A DNA stretch of 13,671 bases. Source: Deltaproteobacteria bacterium (GTDB lineage: Bacteria; Myxococcota_A; UBA796; UBA2385). The notes under the pieces were generated by a model. The model was not told the DNA's origin and made no database searches. It saw only the letters and a program-made list of their open reading frames with translations. The stretch is from assembly GCA_015489145.1 (NCBI GenBank), contig WGAH01000915.1, positions 1 to 13,671 of the forward strand, given 5' to 3'. The position numbers and the translations under genes were made by a program. This document shows, piece after piece, positions 1 through 6,749 of this stretch (position 1 is the stretch's first letter; each line of letters starts with the position of its first letter).

Positions 1-2718
1 CTCCGGGTTCCCACCCTCGGGGGCTCCCGCCCCCTCGCCGCCTTCACCCTGGTCCTCCTCGCCGGAGCCGCCGCGCTGGCGCCCCGGGGCCGCTTCGACG
101 GCGATCCGCGCCACCTCCTCCCCGAGGACCCGGATGCCCGGGCCGACGAGGCGGCCATCGGCGCCCACTTCGGCGGCGCCGGCGCCGGCGGCATGGTCGT
201 CGTCACCGCCCCGAGCCTCGACGAGGTCCTGGCCCGCACCGAGGCCATCGGCGACCGCCTCCGGCGACTCGACGGGGTGCAGGCCGTGGACCTCTCGGCC
301 CTGCTGCCATCCCCGGCCACCCGCCTGGCCCGCCAGGCCGCCCTTCCCCCCGCCGGCCTCCTCCAGGAACGCATCGACCGGCACGCCGAGGAGGCCGGCT
401 TCGCCCCCGGCATCTTCGCCGGCGCCGCCGAGCGGCTGCACGCCGCCGCCCGGGCGCCCCTCGGTCCCGACACCTGGGCGGGTACGCCGCTCGAGACGCT
501 GGTTCGCCAGCACCTCCAGCCAGCCGGGGACGGCTGGTCCGGGCTGGTCTCCATCGTCGCCCCCGACGACCTCTCCGGGACGGTCGAGGAGCTCGCCCAC
601 GCCGTCGACCCCGGGGCCGAAGTGGTGCTGCCGGCCCGCTTCGCCACCCGCGGCATCGCGGCGATCGCCTCGGAGCTGACCCGCCTCGGCCTCTACGCGC
701 TCCTCGGCGTCCTCGGCATCCTCGCCTTCCGCTACCGCGATCCGGTCAAGGTCGCCGCCGCCCTCCTGCCCGCCCTCTCGGCCCTGGTGCTCGCCGCCGC
801 CGCCCTCGTGCTGCTGGACCGTCCCTGGAACGCCTCGGCGGCAGGCGCGATGGTGCTCGTCCTCGGCCTCGGCATCGACTACGGCGTGTTCGTGCTCGAA
901 GGCACCCGCGGCGGCCACGCTGAACCGGCGCGCCTCGGGGTGTTCCTCTCGGCGCTGACCACCATGGCTGGCTTCGGGGCCCTCGCCGTGGCCCGGGCGC
1001 CGGCCCTGTCCACCCTGGGCATCGTCCTCCTCGCCGGCATGTCCGCCGCGGCCTGGACGGCCCTGGTCCTCACGCCATTCCTCGCTCGCATTCCCCGGCG
1101 TGGCCGGCTCGCCCGCTGGACGGCCCGACTGGCATTGCTGGCGCTGCTCGCCTGGAACCTCGACATCCTGCTCCGGCAGCTCACCGCGCTTCGCCCGCCC
1201 CCCGGGCACCCGCCGGCCGGGGCCGAGGCGGTCACCGCCGGCCTGGACCGGCGCTTCGGCGCGTCCCGGTGGCACCACGAGGAGGGGGTCGACGCCGCGC
1301 TGCTCGTCGGCTCCCCCTGGGAGCGGGGCTACGCCGCCGGCCGCATGATGAACGATCTCGACCTCCGGCTGGAGACGCAGCTCCTCGCCACCTTCGAGCG
1401 AACGGTCCCCTCGCCCCTGGCCCGCTTCGCCATCGAGCGGGGGGCCGTGCTGGCGGCGCCGGGCCTGGACCGGTGGTTCCCGCCCGAGGTGCGCGCCGAG
1501 ATCGCCGGCTTCGCCGCCGGCAGCCCGAGCCCCTACGACCGCCTGGCCCCGGGCTACATGCGCCGGGTCTACTACCACGCCCTCCACGACATCGGGCAGG
1601 CGCTGGTGGACTCGCCGGTGGTCCAGCTCGCCTGCACGGGTTTCGTCGCCGGAGGCGAGGCCACCGCCGACGGTCACTGGCTGCTGGCCCGCGATTTCGA
1701 CTTCGACGGGGGATCGCTGTTCGACCTCGAAAAGACCGTGATCTTCGTGGTCCCGGAAGAGGGCATCCCCTTCGCCAGCGTCGGTTTCCCCGGTTTCTTC
1801 GGCGTGGTCACCGGGTTGAACGCCGAGGGGCTCGCGGTGGCGGTGCAGGCCGGCGCCAGCGCCCCGCCGATTCGCCCGGGCACCCCGCTCACCATCGCCA
1901 CCCGCGAGGTGCTCCAGCACGCCAGCTCGCTGGACGAGGCCGAGGCCATCCTCGACCGCCGGCGGGGCTTCGTCTCCGACAACGTGCTGGTCGTCGACGG
2001 CGACGCCGGGGAGGCCGCGGTGTTCGAGGTGAGCCCGGAACGGGTCGAGCGCCTCGACGCCCGGCCCTGGCTCGCGGTGTCCAACCACTTCCGCGCGCCG
2101 GCCTTCGCCGACGACCCGGTCAACCTCGAACGGCAACGCGAGGGCACCACCGTGCCCCGCCTGCGGCGCATGGAGTCCCTGGTGTCCGCCGAGGTGGGCC
2201 GACTCGACACCGAGCGCGCCCTGGCCATCCTCCAGGACCGGGCCGCCGTGGACGGCTCGCCGCTGCCGCCGGGACACCGGCAGGCGATCAACGCCGACAT
2301 CGCCACCCACGGGGTCGTGATCGACGCCACCGCCCGGCGCATCGTCGTCAGCCGCTACCCCAACCTCGCCGGCGGCTTCGTCGCCTTCGACCTCGACGCC
2401 GGGCTCTCGGGGAACCTGCGGCCCACCCCCGTCGCGCCGGCGGGCGACATCGGGGCCACCCTCGACGTCCACCGGGCCCGGGAGGCGGTGCGGGCCGCCC
2501 GCCGGTCCGAACCCGCCGAGGCCGAATCCCTGGCCCGCAAGGCCCTCACCTGGGCCCCCGGCCACCCGGCGGCCCTCCTGGCGCTGGCGCGCGCCCTGGC
2601 CGCGCAGGGACGCGACGCGGAGGCCCGCGAGGCGGCCGAGCGCGCCCTGGCGGCCCCCCCCGAGGAGGCCCGGCAGGAACGGGAGATCCGCGCCCTCCTC
2701 GCCGAGGTGGCGCCGTGA
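1..2718 (+). CDS. MMPL/RND exporter C-terminal half fused to C45 Ntn-hydrolase/acyltransferase domain and TPR-like tail (5' partial)
   Basis: The frame is open from the first base, so the N-terminus (presumably the first RND half) lies outside the window; 905 codons are visible. Visible codons 11-28 form a membrane helix, followed by a soluble porter-type loop (about 29-220) and five helices between about 225 and 365. One helix carries the GLGIDYG motif with Asp293, typical of the proton-relay helix of MMPL/RND pumps. A sixth hydrophobic stretch (about 372-390) follows a basic RIPRRGR segment. A C45 (acyl-CoA:6-aminopenicillanate acyltransferase-like) domain spans about 420-800: candidate autoproteolytic nucleophile Cys545 in LACTGF, ARDFDF (Arg564/Asp565), GLNAEGL (Asn607) and SNHF (Asn695). 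The last ~85 codons are Ala-rich helices resembling TPRs. The MMPL part would export a lipid or pigment; the C45 part would hydrolyse or transfer an acyl/amide group. The substrate is inferred from neighbours. The stop overlaps the next gene's GTG (GTGA). Confidence 0.85.
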   Translation, partial: LRVPTLGGSRPLAAFTLVLLAGAAALAPRGRFDGDPRHLLPEDPDARADEAAIGAHFGGAGAGGMVVVTAPSLDEVLARTEAIGDRLRRLDGVQAVDLSALLPSPATRLARQAALPPAGLLQERIDRHAEEAGFAPGIFAGAAERLHAAARAPLGPDTWAGTPLETLVRQHLQPAGDGWSGLVSIVAPDDLSGTVEELAHAVDPGAEVVLPARFATRGIAAIASELTRLGLYALLGVLGILAFRYRDPVKVAAALLPALSALVLAAAALVLLDRPWNASAAGAMVLVLGLGIDYGVFVLEGTRGGHAEPARLGVFLSALTTMAGFGALAVARAPALSTLGIVLLAGMSAAAWTALVLTPFLARIPRRGRLARWTARLALLALLAWNLDILLRQLTALRPPPGHPPAGAEAVTAGLDRRFGASRWHHEEGVDAALLVGSPWERGYAAGRMMNDLDLRLETQLLATFERTVPSPLARFAIERGAVLAAPGLDRWFPPEVRAEIAGFAAGSPSPYDRLAPGYMRRVYYHALHDIGQALVDSPVVQLACTGFVAGGEATADGHWLLARDFDFDGGSLFDLEKTVIFVVPEEGIPFASVGFPGFFGVVTGLNAEGLAVAVQAGASAPPIRPGTPLTIATREVLQHASSLDEAEAILDRRRGFVSDNVLVVDGDAGEAAVFEVSPERVERLDARPWLAVSNHFRAPAFADDPVNLERQREGTTVPRLRRMESLVSAEVGRLDTERALAILQDRAAVDGSPLPPGHRQAINADIATHGVVIDATARRIVVSRYPNLAGGFVAFDLDAGLSGNLRPTPVAPAGDIGATLDVHRAREAVRAARRSEPAEAESLARKALTWAPGHPAALLALARALAAQGRDAEAREAAERALAAPPEEARQEREIRALLAEVAP

Positions 2719-3215
2719 CCGCGGCCTTCGCCCTGCTGCTCCTCGCCTGCGCGGCGCGCCGCCCGGCCGCCGCCCCCGAACGGGTCGAGGTGGTCGACCA
2801 GTTCGCCGTCCGGGCCCGGGGCATGACCCTGGCCGGCCAGGTCGTCGCGGTGCTCACCCCCGAAGCCGTCGAGGCCCGGGCCCTCAGCCCCGCCGGCACC
2901 AGCCTGTTCACCTGGCGTTCCGATGCCGACGGCCGCGAGGTGCACGCCCCCGACCCGAGCTGGGAGCCCTGGCTGGCCCGAATGCCCCTGGACCGCGACC
3001 TCATGCTCGTCCACGCCTGGCGGTGCCCGGAAGCAGGGCGCTGCCGGGCCGGCGGGGGAACGCTTCGCCAGAAAGCCCGCCTGGACGGTGTCCTCGACCT
3101 GCGCTGGCGCCGGGGCCTGCGCCGCGTGCGGGCCACCGTGCAGCCCGGTCGCGCCACGGTGCGCGCCCCGGGCTACGAGGTGCGCCTGGCGGGGGAGGAT
3201 GTCGGTGTTCGTTGA
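2715..3215 (+). CDS. Predicted outer-membrane lipoprotein, DUF3261-like
   Basis: A 166-residue protein starting at GTG 2715, which overlaps the upstream TGA (GTGA) and has a GAGG Shine-Dalgarno at 2704-2707, so it is translationally coupled to the exporter gene. The N-terminus is a short hydrophobic run ending in LLLLAC with Cys12, a lipobox-like site; the residue after Cys is Ala rather than Asp, compatible with outer-membrane sorting. The signal is odd because it has no Arg or Lys before the hydrophobic core. The mature part has a motif around LSPAGTSLFTW, then LMLVHAWRCPEAG, and a C-terminal YEVRL strand, resembling the layout of DUF3261 lipoproteins as I know them from aryl polyene clusters. 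The assignment is by pattern only, without a profile search. By analogy with lipoproteins next to MMPL pumps, it may help carry a lipid product to the outer membrane. It overlaps the next gene by 17 nt. Confidence 0.65.
   Translation: MTAAFALLLLACAARRPAAAPERVEVVDQFAVRARGMTLAGQVVAVLTPEAVEARALSPAGTSLFTWRSDADGREVHAPDPSWEPWLARMPLDRDLMLVHAWRCPEAGRCRAGGGTLRQKARLDGVLDLRWRRGLRRVRATVQPGRATVRAPGYEVRLAGEDVGVR
3194..3198 (+). promoter_or_regulatory. Shine-Dalgarno GGAGG for the GT/acyltransferase gene; start ambiguous (ATG 3199 or GTG 3205)
   Basis: GGAGG abuts ATG 3199 with no spacer, too close for ordinary initiation, but lies 6 nt from the in-frame GTG at 3205, near-ideal spacing. The GTG would remove only two residues. 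The site lies inside the 3' end of the lipoprotein gene. Confidence 0.5.
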
Positions 3216-5034
3216 GCCGCCCCGGGGGCGCCCCACCTTTCCCGGCGCGGCCGGCACGGCGGTGATCCTCGCCGGCCTGGCGGTCTTCGCCGCCTGGTGG
3301 GCCCGCGGCGTGGCCGAAGACGGCCCGCGCGTGGCCCGCCTGCTCGCCGCCGACCTCGCCGTGCTCCTGCTCCTCGCCTGGAGCCGGCGACGCCCGCCAA
3401 TCCGGGCGCCGGAGGGCTTTCGCCCCCTCGTGGTGATCCCCGCCCACGACAATGCCGCCACCGTCGGCGCCGTCGCGGCCGCGGCCCGGCGGGCCGGCCA
3501 CCCGGTCTTTGTCGTGGACGACGGCAGCCGCGACGCCACCGCCGAGGCCGCCGCCGGCGCCGGGGCGCGCGTGCTCCGCCATCGCCGCAACCTCGGCAAG
3601 GGGGCGGCCCTGTCCAGCGCCTTCGCCGCGGCCCGGAAGGAGGGCTTCACCCACGCGATCTGCCTCGACGCCGACGGCCAGCACGATCCCGCCGACATCC
3701 CCGCCTTCGTCGAGGCCGCCCGCGCCGAGCCCCTGGCGATCCACGTCGGCCACCGCGACCTCTCCGGCGCCCCGGGCTCCAGCCGCTTCGGCCGGGCCTT
3801 CAGCAACTTCTGGGTGTGGGCCGAGACCGGCCGGCGCGTCGCCGACAGCCAGTCCGGCTTTCGGGCCTACCCCCTGGAGGCGGTGCTCGATCTCGGCCTG
3901 CCCCCCGGCCGCTACGAGTGGGAGGTCGCCGTCCTCGTCCACGGGGCCTGGGCCGGCCTCGGCCTGCGCGACCTGCCCTGCCGCGTCCACTACCCCCCGC
4001 CCGAGGAGCGGCAGAGCTCCTTTCGGGCCTTTCGCGACAACGCGCGCATCTCCTGGCTCAACACGCGACTCGTCCTCTCCCGCCTCGTCCACCCGGGCCG
4101 CTGGTGGAACCCCGAGCGCGGCGGGGCCCTGCGGGACTGGCGCGGCGCCCACCTCGGCCGCCGGTGGGGCTGGGCCTTCGTCCTGGGACTGCTCCGCATC
4201 GGCGGCCGGGCGCCCGCCTGCGCCTTCACCGACCTCCTCGCCGCCTTCTACACCGCCTTTGCGCCGCGCCACCAGGCCGGCACCCGCGCCTACCTCGACC
4301 GCCTCGCGGCCTGGCGCCCGGGGTTGCTCCCCACCGGGCGCCGGGGCACCCTCCGCGTCTTCCGGCGCTTCGCCTGCTCGCTGGTCGACCGCTTCCTCCT
4401 CCTGGCCCGGGGGCCGGAGGCCTTCCGCTTCGAGCACGAGGGCCTCGAAGACGTGGCGGAAGCCATCGAGTCCTCCGGCGCGCTCTTCGTGACGGCCCAC
4501 CTCGGCAACCCGGACCTCGGCGGCATCGCCCTCCAGGCGCTCCGCCCCGACCGGGAGGTCGCCCTCATCCAGTTCACCGACGCCGCCGACCCCTACCTGC
4601 ACCTGCTCCGGCGCCGCCTGGCCGGGGCCCGCCCGCCGCGCATCATCTCCCTCAACGAGGGCGCCGACCTCGCCGGCATCCAGGCGGTGCGGGCGCTTCG
4701 CGAGGGCTGCCTGGTGGCGGTCAAGGGCGACCGGGTCACCGACGGGCCCACCGTGGCCGCCCCCTTCCTCGGCGGCGAGATCCGCCTGCCCGCCGGCCCC
4801 TTCTTCCTCGCCGCCGCCGCCCGGGTGCCGATGGTCTTTCTCGGATGCTTCGAGGAGGCGCCCCGCCGCTACCGCGTGATCACCGTGGGGCCCCGCACCT
4901 TCGCCATGCCGCGGCGGAACGAGCGGGAAGCCGCCCTCGCCGCCTGGGCGCGCGAGTACGCCGGCATCCTCGAGGAGTGGGTCGCCCGCTACCCGGACCA
5001 GTTCTACAACTTCCACGACCCCTGGACGAGGTGA
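3199..5034 (+). CDS. Bifunctional membrane glycosyltransferase family 2 / HtrB-LpxL-like acyltransferase
   Basis: A 611-residue two-domain protein. Residues 18-36 and 46-62 are hydrophobic and probably anchor it to the inner membrane. The GT2 domain (about 75-300, DPM/DPG-synthase type) shows VVIPAHD (78-84), VVDDGSRD (105-112), LGKGAA, the DxD-bearing LDADGQHD (156-163) and QSGFR (218-222). The second domain (about 380-605) resembles lysophospholipid/lipid A acyltransferases: an HX4D motif HLGNPD with His434 and Asp439, then FLGGEIRLPAGPF as the acceptor-binding motif. Fused GT2-acyltransferases of this layout are a hallmark of aryl polyene clusters (ApeJ type), where they are thought to attach the polyene to a lipid headgroup. 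The reading frame overlaps the lipoprotein gene, so the three plus-strand genes form one coupled unit. It ends 19 nt before the convergent ACP stop, leaving little room for a terminator. Function is firm at domain level, inferred for substrate. Confidence 0.88.
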   Translation: MSVFVEPPRGRPTFPGAAGTAVILAGLAVFAAWWARGVAEDGPRVARLLAADLAVLLLLAWSRRRPPIRAPEGFRPLVVIPAHDNAATVGAVAAAARRAGHPVFVVDDGSRDATAEAAAGAGARVLRHRRNLGKGAALSSAFAAARKEGFTHAICLDADGQHDPADIPAFVEAARAEPLAIHVGHRDLSGAPGSSRFGRAFSNFWVWAETGRRVADSQSGFRAYPLEAVLDLGLPPGRYEWEVAVLVHGAWAGLGLRDLPCRVHYPPPEERQSSFRAFRDNARISWLNTRLVLSRLVHPGRWWNPERGGALRDWRGAHLGRRWGWAFVLGLLRIGGRAPACAFTDLLAAFYTAFAPRHQAGTRAYLDRLAAWRPGLLPTGRRGTLRVFRRFACSLVDRFLLLARGPEAFRFEHEGLEDVAEAIESSGALFVTAHLGNPDLGGIALQALRPDREVALIQFTDAADPYLHLLRRRLAGARPPRIISLNEGADLAGIQAVRALREGCLVAVKGDRVTDGPTVAAPFLGGEIRLPAGPFFLAAAARVPMVFLGCFEEAPRRYRVITVGPRTFAMPRRNEREAALAAWAREYAGILEEWVARYPDQFYNFHDPWTR

Positions 5035-5053
5035 ACGACCTCGCCCGCCCGCG

Positions 5054-5347
5054 CTACTTCCCGGCCTCGCGGGCTGGTTCGGGGGCGGCGGCGGGGAACT
5101 CGCCGGACTCGAAGACCCCACGCACGTAGGCGTGGATGTCGCCCACGGTCTGCATCTTCTCGACAACCTTGGCGTCGATGCGGATCCCGAAGGCCTTTTC
5201 GAGGGCCACGACCAGGTCGACGGCATCGAGGCTGTCGAGGTCGAGATCCTCGCGCAGGCTGGCCTCCGGGACGACCTGCTCGGCGTCGAGCTCGAAGTCC
5301 TCGACCAGGATGCGATCGATGGTGCGAATCACGTCGCTGGCGTCCAT
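5054..5347 (-). CDS. Acyl carrier protein (ACP1)
   Basis: A 97-residue ACP starting at ATG 5347 with AGGAG five nt upstream. It begins MDASDVIRTI and carries the phosphopantetheine site in LDLDSLDAVDLV (Ser39), followed by the acidic helix II expected for contacts with ketosynthases. The final ~15 residues (after VFESGEF) form an Ala/Pro/Glu-rich tail not needed for the fold. The protein would carry the growing acyl/polyene chain as a thioester after activation by a phosphopantetheinyl transferase encoded elsewhere. It lies downstream of the FabF-like ketosynthase on the same strand, but the 167-nt gap is large for this operon, so it may have its own promoter. It is convergent with the GT/acyltransferase gene. 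Confidence 0.93.
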   Translation of the reverse strand: MDASDVIRTIDRILVEDFELDAEQVVPEASLREDLDLDSLDAVDLVVALEKAFGIRIDAKVVEKMQTVGDIHAYVRGVFESGEFPAAAPEPAREAGK

Positions 5348-5514
5348 GCGAACTCCTGGGGCGCCGGGGAAACGGCGTGGTAATCGGGACCCGGTTCGCG
5401 GGCAAGGCGCGCGCGTCCGAGCCGGCACCGGAGAAAGCCCCCGACACGCGACGGCTTCGGCCGATTCCTCGAAGCTGGCGGTCGCGTCCTTCCCCGCCCG
5501 GAGCCCGACGCCGG
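5348..5514 (-). promoter_or_regulatory. Intergenic region upstream of ACP1, weak promoter candidate
   Basis: This is 167 nt between the FabF-like ketosynthase stop and the ACP1 start. On the minus strand TTGCCC (5405-5400) and TACCAC (5382-5377) are separated by 17 nt and would give a leader of roughly 20-30 nt; the matches to sigma-70 consensus are poor. I see no U-tract terminator and no small gene. The ACP may be read both from the operon and from here. Confidence 0.25.
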
Positions 5515-6741
5515 TCAGCCCTCGGCCCGGCCGAGCACCACCGCGGTGTTGACCCCGCCGAAGGCGAAGTTCGTCGACACCACCACCTCCACCGGCCGCT
5601 CCACCGGCTCGGAGGGAAGCCACAGGGGGGCCACGTCCGGGTGTTCGAGGTTGCGCGTCCCGGGCACCACGCCCCGTCGCATCGCCTCCACGGCGGCCAC
5701 GGCCTCGATCCCGCCGCAGGCGCCCAGGGTGTGTCCGAGGTGGCCCTTGAGCGAGCTCACGGGGACCCGGTCGCCGAAGATCCCGTAGAGCGCCTCGGCC
5801 TCGGCGGCATCCCCCACCGGGGTGCCGGTCGCGTGGGCGCACACCCAGTCCACGTCCTCCGGGGCGACGCCGGCATCCTCCAGCGCCAGGCGCACCGCCC
5901 GGGCCATGCCCTCCGGCGCCGGGTGCGCCATGTTCACCGCGTCCGAGGTGGCCCCGTAGCCGAGCACCCGGGCGATCGGCGACGCGCCGCGCGCCCGGGC
6001 GTGCGCCTCGTCCTCGATGACCAGGATGCCGGCCCCCTCCCCCACCACGATGCCGTCCCGGTCGCGGTCGAAGGGCCGCGGCGTCGCCTCGGGCCGGTCG
6101 TTGAAGGACGCCGATGCGCCGCCCATCACGTCGAAGACCAGGGCGGCCATGACGTGCAGCTCGTCCGCGCCCCCGGCGAGCACCGCGTCGGCATCGCCGT
6201 TGCGGACCAGCCCCAGGCCGGCGCCGATCGCCTGGTTCGAGGAGGCGCAGGCGGCGTTGGTCGCGATCATCGGGCCGCTGAGCCCCAGGTACATCGCCAC
6301 GTTGGCGGCCACCGTGTGGGACATGACCTGCAGGAAGTGCGTCGAGCGAATGCCCCGGGCCGAGCCCGTCTCGATGACCTCCCGCCAGAAGGCCTCCTCG
6401 GCCGCGGTGCTCCCCACGGTGGAGCCGATGGCGGCGGCCACGCGACCGCTGCGGAGGAGTCCGTCCGCCAGCCCGGCGGCCCGGGCGGCATCCTCGGCGG
6501 CGACCACCCCGAACATCGCGCAGCGCCCCATGGTCCGGCGGTGCTTGCGCGGAATGCGCCGCGGGTCGAAGTCCGGCACCGGCGCGCCGACCCGGGTGCC
6601 GAGATCGGCGATGCGATCCCAGTCGTCGAAGGTCCGAACCCCGGATCGGCCCGCCAGCAGGGCATCGAACAGCTCGCCGGCCGTCCCCCCGAGCGGACTC
6701 CGCACGCCCATTCCCGTGATCGCCGCGCTTCCTCGTGCCAT
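5515..6741 (-). CDS. Beta-ketoacyl-ACP synthase, FabF-like (KS1)
   Basis: A 408-residue thiolase-fold condensing enzyme. ATG 6741 is chosen because GAGG sits about 6 nt upstream; a GTG at 6753 that overlaps the upstream TGA is a weaker alternative. The catalytic set is complete: Cys165 in NAACASSNQ, His303 in CAHATGT, Lys332 and His337 in LKGHLGHTLGA, and the C-terminal NFAFGGVN loop. It should therefore be an active elongating ketosynthase, not a chain-length factor. It would add malonyl-ACP units by decarboxylative Claisen condensation. It is the fourth gene of the minus-strand block (KS2-dehydratase-oxidoreductase-KS1) and starts 8 nt after the oxidoreductase stop. GGADELH after the nucleophile region is echoed in KS2 as GGAQELH, so the two are related but clearly different subtypes. 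Context points to aryl-polyene-type chain building. Confidence 0.9.
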   Translation of the reverse strand: MARGSAAITGMGVRSPLGGTAGELFDALLAGRSGVRTFDDWDRIADLGTRVGAPVPDFDPRRIPRKHRRTMGRCAMFGVVAAEDAARAAGLADGLLRSGRVAAAIGSTVGSTAAEEAFWREVIETGSARGIRSTHFLQVMSHTVAANVAMYLGLSGPMIATNAACASSNQAIGAGLGLVRNGDADAVLAGGADELHVMAALVFDVMGGASASFNDRPEATPRPFDRDRDGIVVGEGAGILVIEDEAHARARGASPIARVLGYGATSDAVNMAHPAPEGMARAVRLALEDAGVAPEDVDWVCAHATGTPVGDAAEAEALYGIFGDRVPVSSLKGHLGHTLGACGGIEAVAAVEAMRRGVVPGTRNLEHPDVAPLWLPSEPVERPVEVVVSTNFAFGGVNTAVVLGRAEG

Positions 6742-6749
6742 CTCGACCC

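Noticed and set aside
3001..5226. Long open frame antisense to the GT/acyltransferase gene
   Set aside because: Its translation is low-complexity Gly/Ala/Arg/Pro without motifs, while the plus strand encodes clear GT2 and acyltransferase domains. Extreme GC content removes stops from shadow frames.
5452..5463. CGGC-TTCG-GCCG hairpin between KS1 and ACP1
   Set aside because: The stem is only 4 bp, the TTCG loop is on the strand without a nearby transcript end, and no T-run follows. This is expected by chance at this GC content.
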